A stretch of DNA of 21,912 nucleotides, from positions 1 to 21,912 of the forward strand of contig JAFAEQ010000012.1 in assembly GCA_023423935.1 (NCBI GenBank), given 5' to 3'. Made by a program: the position numbers and the translations under genes. Origin of the DNA: Pseudomonadota bacterium. GTDB lineage: Bacteria; Pseudomonadota; Gammaproteobacteria; Steroidobacterales; Steroidobacteraceae. Position 1 is the first letter of the stretch. Each line of letters opens with the position of its first letter. The notes under the pieces were generated by a model. The model saw only the letters and a list, made by a program, of their open reading frames with translations, was not told the DNA's origin and did not search any database. This document shows, piece by piece, positions 1-7,662 of this stretch.

Positions 1-101
1 GATTCCCGGGTCCCAGGTACACCAATCGGCCGCATATCGGCGCCCGATTCGTTTAACGAGCGTTGAACGCAGCTGTGAGACGCCGGCCCATCGATGGACG
101 C

Positions 102-497
102 TCAATTCCCTTTCAGGATCGTTTCGCTGTGCGCGTGACACTGCCAACCCTGGCAGCCGCGAACCCAGGTTGAGCTGTCCGCTGCACGCAGCGTCTGTGA
201 TTTGCCGTTCATCGTGACCTGCTGATTCACTGTGTAGGCGATGATGGCAACGTCCGGCGCAGGCGTGGACACTTCGATGTCGTCGAAGGAGTAGGACTCC
301 AGCGTCCAGTTTCCCTCTTCGGTCATCTGTCCCATCTTGCTCTTTGCGATGCTCATGACACCCTGCATCCCGGTCACGAGCGCAGGATCTGCGGATAACT
401 CCGCTGTGCGACTGCCGTCTTTGGACTTCATCGCGTCCCAGTACGATTTTTCCAACTCGATGATCTCGTTCCGCGTGGGATGGGCTTGATCGTTCAT
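102..497 (-). CDS. SnoaL/NTF2-like (DUF4440-type) protein
   Basis: This 131-residue protein has the pattern of the NTF2/SnoaL cone fold as seen in DUF4440-type proteins. An N-terminal helix (about 10-35, with E-KSYWDAMKSKD) is followed by alternating strands, including IAYTVNQQVTMNGK and a final strand with STWVRGCQGWQCHAHSETIL. Members of this fold bind small hydrophobic ligands or act as isomerases or dehydratases, but many have no known role and nothing here fixes a substrate. The length is normal for a single domain and no signal peptide is seen, so a cytosolic location is expected. The ATG at 497 is preceded by a good ribosome binding site, GGAGAG, on the minus strand. An intrinsic terminator at 670-703 separates it from the esterase upstream, so it probably has its own promoter in 498-670. 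The family call is fairly sure; the function is unknown. Confidence 0.75.
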   Translation of the reverse strand: MNDQAHPTRNEIIELEKSYWDAMKSKDGSRTAELSADPALVTGMQGVMSIAKSKMGQMTEEGNWTLESYSFDDIEVSTPAPDVAIIAYTVNQQVTMNGKSQTLRAADSSTWVRGCQGWQCHAHSETILKGN

Positions 498-669
498 GAC
501 TTTCTCTCCATACGCATGACGCTCAAGTCGAACCCTTTAGCCCTGCGGGCAGTTCCGCCGTCGGCCCCAAACGCTGACATGTAGCGAAGCAGGTGCACGT
601 TGCGATGAAGAATCGGAACGAAGTGGCCATTGAGATCGCGCGAAGTGCGATCGCATCTGCCGATGCGCC

Positions 670-703
670 CCAACAACAAAACGGCCCCAGTTAAGGGGCC
701 GTT
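670..703 (-). terminator. Rho-independent terminator downstream of the esterase gene
   Basis: A perfect 9-bp stem is formed by AACGGCCCC (680-688) and GGGGCCGTT (695-703) around a 6-base loop. Read on the minus strand it is followed by the T-rich tract TTTTGTTGTTG. It lies about 80 bases past the stop of the minus-strand esterase and before the minus-strand SnoaL-like gene, so it would end esterase transcription. On the plus strand the following tract is only CTTTATC, which is weaker. Confidence 0.75.
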
Positions 704-718
704 CTTTATCTTCACTCA

Positions 719-793
719 ATCGCCGCTGCATTTCAGGCAGTAGCAAATTCGTGAAGGTCGGGGAAGTCGATGATCAGAGCTTCCCTAGGTCAG
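719..793 (-). repeat. Dispersed 75-bp repeat, copy 1 (overlaps esterase stop codon)
   Basis: These 75 bases match 17336-17410 in the same orientation with only a few differences: two substitutions, two compensating one-base indels and a short mismatch around GATGATC/GATAAATC. Both copies begin at ATCGCCGCTG and end at CTAGGTCAG. Both contain an inverted repeat GGGAAG...CTTCCC that can fold into a hairpin. Here the esterase stop codon TAG (785-787, minus strand) lies inside the repeat edge. The left half present in copy 2, including its terminal inverted repeat, is absent, so this looks like a solo right end of a small mobile element. Confidence 0.8.
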
Positions 794-2482
794 GATCAGC
801 TTGCGAGCCTCGCCATCCGGATCGTCGACCATGCGACATTCATTGTCGAAGATCATGGTCCGATTCGACTGCGGATCGGTCGGCTCCCAGGTCATCCCCG
901 GCAAGCTGGGATTGCCCGTCGCAGCAAACTTCGCCCACGACGAAGCCATCTTCCTTGCGAGTGCCTGTGCCTCTGGCGTGTTGCCAGTGCCCTGCGCGCA
1001 GCGTTTCGCATTGTCGAAACAGAACTGCAATTCGGCGGTGTGCCATGCGCCGGGCAATCCATCCAGGATGGGCGTCTGCCAGGTGAAGTAATAGGCATAC
1101 GCGGGTGCAGCCTTGAGGGCGTGCTTGAAGCCGGCCATCTTCACGACGTTGTTGCGAATGGCGAGCCCATTCAAGCCCGGCGAGCCGCTGCAGATGTACG
1201 ACAGCGTAGGAATCTGCTTCTGCGGATACGCTTTCTTCAGCGCAGCCATGATCCCGACGGCCTTCTCTTCTCCATATGCCTTGGTGAGATTCGCACGCCA
1301 TTGTTCCTCGGTCGGGCGCTCCGACATGCGGTTACCTTCTTCGGTCACAGATCCGATCAGCATCGGCACGTTCTTGGAGACCTCGGGTGCCGCATCGAAG
1401 AACGATCGCATATTGATGTTCTTGCCATCGACGCACGGCGACCAGCCCACGCGCGGCGTTCCTGGCGCGCCCGGTCCGGTCATCATCGGCGCAGCGGGAT
1501 TGATCTTCGCCGCAGCCGCATTACCTGCAGCGATGAGCTTCGACCATTCCATCTTCTGCAGCGATTGAATGTCGTTCGCGGCGAGTCCGAGATCCTTCAT
1601 CATCAAGCGCGCCAGCTCACGCTGCTGCTCGCGGCTTGGAATGTTTCCGCCGCCACCGGATTGCGCAGCCGCACGATGGATCAGGCCCGCCGCGGCAGGC
1701 ATGCCCAGCAAGGTCGTCACTTTCGAACCGCCACCCGACTGGCCATAGATCATGATTCGATCGGGATCGCCGCCGAAGTTGGCAATGTTCTCGCGAACCC
1801 AGCGCAATGCCGCCACGAGATCCGTCATGCCGACGTTCGCCGAATCCTCGTATGCGGACCCGCCGATCTCCGCGGCATCGAAGAAACCCAGTATGTTGAG
1901 GCGATGATTGACCGACACCTGCACGACATCGTGATGTCTTGCCATCTGCGCGCCGTCATGTGCCGACAGTTCGTATGAGGATCCGAAACTGAAGCCGCCG
2001 CCGTGGAAATAGACCATGACGGGACGCTTGCCGCTCAGGCTCGACGTCCAGATGTTGAGCTTGAGCATGTCTTCGCTCATCCAGCCGTCGTTCCAGTCCT
2101 GGATGAACGTTTGCTCGGTGGCCGTCCACGGATGCAGGTTCTGCGGGCAGTTCGCCCCGTACACCAACGTCGGCAGCTCATCTTTCCAGGGTGTCGGCGC
2201 TTTCGCAGGCAGCCAGCGATTCTCGCCTGCCGTCGTCTGCCCGTACGGAACACCCTTGAAGGTGAACACACCGTCATCGAGGTAGCCGCGCACCTTGCCG
2301 TACTGTGTCTTCGCGATCGCTGACCGCGGGGTCGAGATGGTTCCCGATGCTTGCTGAGCACCGCTCTTGCTGCCGTCGGACGCCGATGCAAAGCCTGCCG
2401 TCGCAAGGCCTATGCCCGCCGTTGAGGACAGAATGAGCGCGTCACGGCGGGTCAGTCCCGTGCCTGTTTTCGAGTCGACCAT
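785..2482 (-). CDS. Tat-exported carboxylesterase, type B (para-nitrobenzyl esterase family)
   Basis: This 565-residue serine hydrolase of the carboxylesterase B family should cleave carboxylic esters; the substrate is unknown. The N-terminus has a twin-arginine signal (T-R-R-D-A-L at 11-16, then a hydrophobic stretch to about 34), so export to the periplasm is likely. The catalytic elements are all visible: oxyanion-hole HGGGF (160-164), nucleophile elbow GQSGGG with Ser249, an acidic residue in TEEG (Glu382), and the His in W-HTAEL (His481). The elbow has Gln where the family usually has Glu (G-E-S-A-G), a known variant. Length is typical. The ATG at 2482 follows a GGGGGA ribosome binding site. 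It diverges from the alpha-galactosidase across 194 bp, which suggests shared control and perhaps joint deacylation and deglycosylation of plant material. That last point is inference. Confidence 0.9.
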   Translation of the reverse strand: MVDSKTGTGLTRRDALILSSTAGIGLATAGFASASDGSKSGAQQASGTISTPRSAIAKTQYGKVRGYLDDGVFTFKGVPYGQTTAGENRWLPAKAPTPWKDELPTLVYGANCPQNLHPWTATEQTFIQDWNDGWMSEDMLKLNIWTSSLSGKRPVMVYFHGGGFSFGSSYELSAHDGAQMARHHDVVQVSVNHRLNILGFFDAAEIGGSAYEDSANVGMTDLVAALRWVRENIANFGGDPDRIMIYGQSGGGSKVTTLLGMPAAAGLIHRAAAQSGGGGNIPSREQQRELARLMMKDLGLAANDIQSLQKMEWSKLIAAGNAAAAKINPAAPMMTGPGAPGTPRVGWSPCVDGKNINMRSFFDAAPEVSKNVPMLIGSVTEEGNRMSERPTEEQWRANLTKAYGEEKAVGIMAALKKAYPQKQIPTLSYICSGSPGLNGLAIRNNVVKMAGFKHALKAAPAYAYYFTWQTPILDGLPGAWHTAELQFCFDNAKRCAQGTGNTPEAQALARKMASSWAKFAATGNPSLPGMTWEPTDPQSNRTMIFDNECRMVDDPDGEARKLILT

Positions 2483-2676
2483 GAAGATCCCCCTTCGTTG
2501 AGTCGTCGTGGAATGGAACGTGAATCGCGGCCATGGCGACGATCCGACGCGTCAGATTTGCATTTATAGGGCGAGGTCGTATTTACTCAGACAATTGGCC
2601 GGCGCGCAACGGCAGCGTTGTCATGGCATCGGCCCTGTGCAGGACTGCAGGCTTCTGAGATAGGGGGAGTTTCGGG
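2483..2676. promoter_or_regulatory. Divergent promoter region, esterase/alpha-galactosidase
   Basis: This 194-bp non-coding gap lies between two divergent genes and must hold both promoters. A TATAAA (minus strand, 2563-2568) could be the -10 box of the esterase, but no good -35 box sits at the usual spacing. A strong GGGGGAG ribosome binding site precedes the galactosidase ATG. I see no clear operator. Confidence 0.4.
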
Positions 2677-4578
2677 ATGAAAAGAGTTCTGGCGGCTGCA
2701 TGCGCAGCGACCCTGGCGTTTTCTGGCGCGCACGCGCAGACCACCAATCCGCTCGCGCCGACAGGTCAATGGACCGGTTACACAGCAGGGAGTGCTGTGA
2801 CGCCACCCATGGGCTGGAATTCCTGGAATGCGTTCGCGAGCGCGGTCGACGAAGAGAAAGTGATGGGCTCCGCACAACGCATCGTCGACAGCGGCCTTGC
2901 GGGCAAAGGCTATCGCTATATCAACCTCGATGACGGCTGGGCAGCCAAACGCCGTCTGCCCGACGGACACTTGATCATCCGCACCGACAAGTTTCCATCG
3001 GCCGCCACGCGCAACAAGAAAACGCCATCGTTCAAACCGTTCACCGACAAGCTGCACGCGATGGGATTCAAGGCAGGCATCTACTCGGACATGGGTCGCA
3101 ATACCTGCGCGCAGGCCTGGAGTACCACCGACGAAGATCTGCCCAAAGGCACCGTCGCTGAGCGCGAAGTCGGCCTCTACGATTTCATCGACCAGGACAT
3201 TGCGCTGTATTTCCGCGAATGGGGCTTCGACTACATCAAGGTCGATGGTTGCGGCCTGCGTGACTTCGGACCGGCCTCGGCGAAGGTAAAAGCAGGTGAA
3301 GCGCGTGCGCTGACACCGATCATGGATCTCGGCGCCATTTCACGCACCGATGTTCCCGCCGTGCAGCAGCTGTTTCGCAAGGTCGGTGCAGCGATCGAAC
3401 GCAACAATCCGGACGGCGACTTCATCTACTCGCTTTGCATCTGGGGCGCAGCCGATGTGCGGGCTTGGGCAAAGGACGTCGGTAACGTCTCGCGCACAAG
3501 CGACGATATCTCCCCGGCGTGGGGACGCATGCTGGTGAATTACGACAGCGCCGTGCATCGCGCGCTCTATGCGCATCCGGGTTCGTGGAACGATCCCGAC
3601 ATGCTCTACATCGGCGCCGGCGATTTCGATGCCGCTCATCTGCGTGAGGCACGCTCGCATTTTGCGCTTTGGGCCATGCTGAATGCGCCACTCCTCATCG
3701 GTGCCGATCTGCGCACGACACCGGACGCGCTGATGGAGATTCTCGGTAACGCCGACATCATCGCACTCAATCAGGACCCGGCCGGTCATCAAGCCGTCGT
3801 CGCCTACGACACCAACGACCTGCAGATCCTGGTGAAGACCTTGAGCAATGGCGATAAGGCCGTGGCCATTTTCAATCGCGGCTCGGGCGACTTCGATGTC
3901 GATCTGCAAGCCGCACATTTGAAGCTCGCGGAAGACGCCCCGATCGCACTGACCGATCTGTGGACCCGGAAACAGATCAGCTTCACCAAGGAAACGAAAC
4001 TGCGCGTCGCCCCGCGAGAGACGCTGATCTTTCGCGCGCGTGGCACACGCGCGCTCGCGGACGGCTTCTACCTCTCCGAACTACCTGGCCAGGTCAATCC
4101 TGCGGTCGACGGCGTCACACGCCCGATCGCCGACCCGACGATTTACCGCACTGCCTCTGGCTGGGGCGGAACACGGGGCGCAGGCGATCGACCGCAGTAC
4201 GCCGGCTGGGGTGGCGCACGCGCCGACAGCGCGCCGTACGGGCAGACGCTGCAGATCGCTCGCGAGCGATTTCCTGCCGGGATCGGCATCCTCACCAACT
4301 CGCGGCTCGAAGTCCGCAATGACGGCTATCGAAAGTTCACCGCGAAAGCAGGCGTCGACGATTCGGCCACGGACAAGACCCATGCAGTGACCTTCATCGT
4401 GTACGGCGACGGCAAGCGCCTCGCGGAAACCCGCCCGCTGAAATGGGGCATGCCGGCCGAGCGGATCGAGGCGGACATTACCGGCGTCAAGATCATCGAG
4501 CTCGTAGCCCGCAGCGCCGCCACCGAGAACGAAGCGCTACCTGTGAGCTGGGGTGAGGCTGCGTTGACCGGGCGATAG
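2677..4578 (+). CDS. Secreted alpha-galactosidase, GH27 family, with NPCBM-like C-terminal domain
   Basis: This 633-residue glycoside hydrolase should release terminal alpha-linked galactose from oligo- or polysaccharides by a retaining mechanism. A Sec signal peptide covers about residues 1-21 (cleavage near AHA-QTT). The GH27 (alpha/beta)8 barrel shows MGWNSWN (45-51), DDGW (85-88), the nucleophile Asp190 in YIKVDGCG, the expected acid/base Asp in RTSDD (276/277) and NDPDML (305-310). A beta-sandwich domain follows. Residues about 460-630 resemble an NPCBM carbohydrate-binding module: they start at LADGFYLSELP, contain GW-G repeats and end with a strand-rich VKIIELVARS. The GH27 call is secure; specificity for galactose over the related N-acetylgalactosamine or arabinopyranose activities is not proven. 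The start is supported by the signal peptide and GGGGGAG. It is divergent from the esterase. Confidence 0.92.
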   Translation: MKRVLAAACAATLAFSGAHAQTTNPLAPTGQWTGYTAGSAVTPPMGWNSWNAFASAVDEEKVMGSAQRIVDSGLAGKGYRYINLDDGWAAKRRLPDGHLIIRTDKFPSAATRNKKTPSFKPFTDKLHAMGFKAGIYSDMGRNTCAQAWSTTDEDLPKGTVAEREVGLYDFIDQDIALYFREWGFDYIKVDGCGLRDFGPASAKVKAGEARALTPIMDLGAISRTDVPAVQQLFRKVGAAIERNNPDGDFIYSLCIWGAADVRAWAKDVGNVSRTSDDISPAWGRMLVNYDSAVHRALYAHPGSWNDPDMLYIGAGDFDAAHLREARSHFALWAMLNAPLLIGADLRTTPDALMEILGNADIIALNQDPAGHQAVVAYDTNDLQILVKTLSNGDKAVAIFNRGSGDFDVDLQAAHLKLAEDAPIALTDLWTRKQISFTKETKLRVAPRETLIFRARGTRALADGFYLSELPGQVNPAVDGVTRPIADPTIYRTASGWGGTRGAGDRPQYAGWGGARADSAPYGQTLQIARERFPAGIGILTNSRLEVRNDGYRKFTAKAGVDDSATDKTHAVTFIVYGDGKRLAETRPLKWGMPAERIEADITGVKIIELVARSAATENEALPVSWGEAALTGR

Positions 4579-4700
4579 CCGCACGGCGGATGCGTCCCGG
4601 CGACAGGATGATTCTCGCCCCTTGGTGCTAGTGCTCATGCTCCCGAGGTGGTGTAGGTTCTCGGCCGTTGATTCCTCATCGGTCACGAGAACACTTCACC

Positions 4701-5327
4701 ATGAACGCACTTTCCCGGTGTGGACTTGCATTGGCGAGCCTTGCAGCCGTACAGGCAGGTGCATTCGACATGGCCGCAATGGAGAAATGGAGCAATGCCA
4801 GACTGGTGAGCTACAAAGTCGACGGCAGGCACACCGCCCGCACATCGGTCGTGTACGGCGACTACGAGGGCAAGGCAGATGTCATCGACCAGCTCACCCT
4901 CGAATTTACGTGGGATATGAGGAAGCGAGAGGTCGTCGGACCCGTCACGATGAAGAATGGCAAGACCGAACTGAAGAACCTGAAGTCCGATGACACGAAC
5001 TGTCCGCCGCCCACGCTCAAGGGCGAATACGAGCATTTCCAGAGCGCATCGAACCCGGTGATCGACAACGATCAGATCCATCTCAAAGGCGTGCGTGTCT
5101 ATCCGGCGGCCATGGTTTCGAACTACCCGGGCGGCTGTTCCATGCGACCGATCCCGGGTGGCAAGGAGAACGTCACGCTGTTCGTGCCCGTGGTCGATCC
5201 GCAAATCCTCGCCATGCCCGAGATGGCGAAAGAGGGTCCCGTTTCGGTTTCCTCGGACGGCAAGAGCTTCTCCGTTCAAGGTGCCGAAGGATGGGTCTGG
5301 ACCTTCACACCGAAGATCGTGCAGTAG
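4701..5327 (+). CDS. Exported protein of unknown function
   Basis: I do not recognise a family for this 208-residue protein. The start chosen is the ATG at 4701, because it gives a clean Sec signal peptide (MNALSRCGLALASLAAVQAGAFD, cleavage near Ala-Gly-Ala). A longer frame from 4668 would put a charged leader in front. The mature part is mostly beta-strand with some charged segments. It contains two Cys residues (in TNCPPPTL and PGGCSMRP) that could form a disulfide in the periplasm. No membrane helix is visible after the signal. It follows the alpha-galactosidase on the same strand after 122 bp, so it could be co-transcribed, but its ribosome binding site is weak and no function can be inferred. 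Confidence is in the gene being real. Confidence 0.7.
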   Translation: MNALSRCGLALASLAAVQAGAFDMAAMEKWSNARLVSYKVDGRHTARTSVVYGDYEGKADVIDQLTLEFTWDMRKREVVGPVTMKNGKTELKNLKSDDTNCPPPTLKGEYEHFQSASNPVIDNDQIHLKGVRVYPAAMVSNYPGGCSMRPIPGGKENVTLFVPVVDPQILAMPEMAKEGPVSVSSDGKSFSVQGAEGWVWTFTPKIVQ

Positions 5328-5400
5328 CCCGCGACTCGGCGCGGCGCGCGATGAAGATCCGCCGCGCACTCGAACTGACGGACGCCGATTATTGGCTACA

Positions 5401-5700
5401 TCAACTGGATTGGATGAACGCCAGGAGATCCGCGTTGATGATCTCGGGATGCGTGGCACACATGCCAGCCGACAGCCCGGGCCTTCAGCGAACCGCACTT
5501 CAATAGTCTGATCGCCAGCAGCGCAGAGTCCGCGATCGGCACGACCTGATCGTCATCGCCGCGCATGACAACGTGGGTACTTCGATGCGCTTCAAATCCT
5601 GCGGTGAAATCTGTTTCTGAGAACGCCTTGATGCAGTCGAACTGCGCCTTGATGCCGCCCGCCATCGCCTGACGCGTCGCGCCGCACGGCCAGTCGCGCG
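5401..5700 (-). pseudogene. Remnant of an alpha/beta hydrolase (non-heme chloroperoxidase type)
   Basis: Minus-strand translation gives the C-terminal part of a chloroperoxidase-type alpha/beta hydrolase split over frames. One frame reads MAGGIKAQFDCIKAFSETDFT. A second reads DLKRIEVPTL. The first frame returns with GDDDQVVPIADSALLAIRLLK, which carries the catalytic Asp region. After a third shift, MCATHPEIINADLLAFIQSS ends in TGA at 5401-5403. The block near MCATHPE corresponds to the end that normally carries the HG...catalytic His; that part is scrambled (AVGWHVCH). The N-terminal two thirds, with the nucleophile Ser, are missing. At least three indels and a truncation make this a pseudogene, assuming the assembly is right. 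The rest of 5328-5881 shows no other gene. Confidence 0.8.
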
Positions 5701-5881
5701 GCGCGTCGAAGGCAGGGGCTTGAGCACTCCGTTACAGCGATGAGTGCCCGTCGGATCCCCCTTTCCTCCAGCGATAACTAAGTGATACAAGTGACCTAAT
5801 AACGTCGCTTTCGGGAGATGCCGTCCGGCTCGCTCGCGAGGCGCAGTGAGGAGTTTCAGTGAGTACCGGGGGAGTGCGTAT

Positions 5882-6109
5882 ATGAGTCTGAACCGCAAGA
5901 AGCTCGTTCTGGCAGCCGCGGCATGCATTGTCATGGCGCCGTTGCCCATCCTCACCGGGATGGGAGAGGCATCGCCTTCAGGACTCGCTCCCCTCTTCTT
6001 CGGTCTGCCGATCAGTGTGTGGATGGGGCTCGCCATCATGGCCGCGCTCGTGATCGCGTCCTGGCTCAGCATCGATGCCGATGACGATGCAGGAGAGACA
6101 CGCCCATGA
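5882..6109 (+). CDS. Small two-helix membrane protein, probable symporter subunit
   Basis: This 75-residue protein has two hydrophobic segments (LVLAAAACIVMAPLPILTGM and LFFGLPISVWMGLAIMAALVIASWL) and an acidic C-terminus. Such small proteins of the DUF485/DUF3311/DUF4212 kind are commonly encoded just before sodium:solute symporters and are thought to be accessory subunits. The phrase LFFGLPISVW resembles DUF3311, but I cannot be sure which family applies. The ATG at 5882 is preceded by GGGGGAG at a good distance; a frame opening at 5846 lacks such a site. Its stop overlaps the symporter start in an ATGA, which indicates translational coupling and a role in the same transporter. Confidence 0.75.
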   Translation: MSLNRKKLVLAAAACIVMAPLPILTGMGEASPSGLAPLFFGLPISVWMGLAIMAALVIASWLSIDADDDAGETRP

Positions 6110-7635
6110 CTGCGATCGTCTGTTTCATTGCGCTCGTAATCACGACACTCGCGATCACGGGTTGGGCTGCGCGTCGTTCGCAGGGACGATCCGGTGTGTA
6201 CGCGGCGGATGGCGCGCTTGGACCGGCGCAGAACGGCTTTGCGATCGCGGGGGATTTCCTCTCCGCTTCGACATTCCTGGGCACGACCGCGATCTTCTTC
6301 ACCGCGGGCGTCGACATGATCCTGTACCTGGCGCCGTTCCTGTTCGGCCTGTGTCTGATGCTGATCTGGATCGTCGGCCCGCTGCGCCGACTCGGTCGCT
6401 ACACGCTGGGCGATGTACTCGCGGCGCGGTTGCCGTCGCGCGGACTGCGCATCTATATCGGCCTGAGCACGATCACGATCTCGATCGCCTATCTCATTGC
6501 CCAGCTCGTGGGTGCCGGCATGTTGATCGCAATTCTGTTCGGCCTGCAGTTCGAATGGGCCGTTCTGATCGTCGGCGTACTCATGACCGTGTACGTCGCG
6601 TTCGGCGGCATGCTCGCCGCATCGTGGGTGCAGATCATCAAGGCGGGCTTGCTGATCGGCACGGTCGCCATCATCTGCGTGCTTGCCGTGGTGGGCGCAG
6701 GTGGCGTGGGCGCACTCTACGAGCGGGCAGCGAGCGTATTCCCCAAAGGCGCGGAGCTCTTCACGTTCGGCGGACTCAACCTGAGCATGCTCTCGACGAT
6801 CTCGCTGGTCGTGGGCGTTGCGGCCGGCACGATGGGGCTGCCGCATATTCTGATCCGCGCCTTCACCGTGCGCGACGCGCTCGCGGCGCAGCGCTCGATC
6901 GCAGTCGGCGCGACGTTGATCGCGATCGTCGTCGGCCTGGTGTTCGCCATCGTCGCTCCCGCCACTGTCGCGTTCGTGATGGGCGATCCGGCTTATCAGA
7001 CGGCAAGCGGTGCGATTCGCGGCGGCACGAACATGGTCGTCGTGCATCTGGCGTCGGCGCTCGGCGGTGAAGTCCTGCTGGGCCTCGTTGCGGCCGTGAC
7101 CTTCGCCACGATTCTTGCGGTCGTGGCCGGACTTACGATCGCCGTGGCGTCGGCATCCGCGCATGATCTGTATGCGTCGTTGCGCGAAGGCAAAGTGGAC
7201 GAGCGTCGCGAGCTGCGCGTATTCCGGGTTGCGACGGTCGCAAGCTCGGCGGCAGCCGTGGGACTTGCGATTCTGTTCAAGGAACAGAACATCGCCGTGC
7301 TCATTGCGATGGCGCTCGGCGTGGCTGCAAGCGCGAACTTCCCTGTGCTGTTTCTCGCGATCTACTGGCGCGGCCTGACGGCGCGCGGCGCGATGATCGG
7401 CGGTGCGACAGGACTCGTCTCAGCGCTGGTGCTCATCGTTCTGGGACCGGAAGTGTGGGTGCGCGTACTCGGCAATGCGCAAGCGATCTCGCCGCTCGAG
7501 TATCCCGCGCTGGCCTCCGCCCCGCTCGCATTCGTGACGGCCTGGCTCGTCTCGATGCTCGATCCGCAGAAACCTGCAACCGACGAGAGAGTGGCGAACG
7601 ACCACGCCGCGTCGTTCGCCCGGAGCTCGGGTTAA
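6106..7635 (+). CDS. Sodium:solute symporter (SSS family)
   Basis: This 509-residue polytopic inner-membrane protein, with about 13 hydrophobic helices, belongs to the sodium/solute symporter family. It is closest in style to the ActP-like branch. Telling stretches are GFAIAGDFLSASTFLGTTA near the first helices, where the sodium-binding helix-1 region lies, and YTLGDVLAARLPSRGLRIYIG. Others are VAFGGMLAASWVQIIKAGLL and VVAGLTIAVASASAHDLYA. Length is normal. It is translationally coupled to the small membrane protein at 5882. It converges with the cyclic amidohydrolase gene only 12 bp away, so import of an amide, ureide or carboxylate used by that enzyme is likely, though inferred from position only. 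Because ActP-like proteins move small carboxylates, the real substrate is open. Confidence 0.9.
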   Translation: MTAIVCFIALVITTLAITGWAARRSQGRSGVYAADGALGPAQNGFAIAGDFLSASTFLGTTAIFFTAGVDMILYLAPFLFGLCLMLIWIVGPLRRLGRYTLGDVLAARLPSRGLRIYIGLSTITISIAYLIAQLVGAGMLIAILFGLQFEWAVLIVGVLMTVYVAFGGMLAASWVQIIKAGLLIGTVAIICVLAVVGAGGVGALYERAASVFPKGAELFTFGGLNLSMLSTISLVVGVAAGTMGLPHILIRAFTVRDALAAQRSIAVGATLIAIVVGLVFAIVAPATVAFVMGDPAYQTASGAIRGGTNMVVVHLASALGGEVLLGLVAAVTFATILAVVAGLTIAVASASAHDLYASLREGKVDERRELRVFRVATVASSAAAVGLAILFKEQNIAVLIAMALGVAASANFPVLFLAIYWRGLTARGAMIGGATGLVSALVLIVLGPEVWVRVLGNAQAISPLEYPALASAPLAFVTAWLVSMLDPQKPATDERVANDHAASFARSSG

Positions 7636-7639
7636 GTCA

Positions 7640-7662
7640 CTGGCGCGTCAAGGACGCGCCAG
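7640..7662. terminator. Hairpin between convergent genes (possible bidirectional terminator)
   Basis: A perfect 10-bp inverted repeat, CTGGCGCGTC (7640-7649) and GACGCGCCAG (7653-7662), has a 3-base loop. It sits right at the meeting point of the symporter (+) and the amidohydrolase (-), and overlaps the last codons of the latter. No T-tract follows on either side, so termination may be weak or serve mainly to protect the mRNA 3' end. Confidence 0.5.

Noticed and set aside
680..703. Left terminal inverted repeat of the first dispersed repeat copy
   Set aside because: The palindrome GGCCCC/GGGGCC shares no sequence with the end of the MITE-like unit at 17289 and fits an ordinary terminator.
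770..1978. Plus-strand open frame of 402 codons opposite the esterase
   Set aside because: Arg-rich composition without any motif, fully antisense to the complete carboxylesterase.
5500..7164. Long minus-strand open frame of 554 codons
   Set aside because: Its residues are dominated by Arg, His, Asp and Gln, as in the antisense of a GC-rich gene. Most of it is opposite the clear sodium:solute symporter; only the short 5' hydrolase remnant within it is meaningful.
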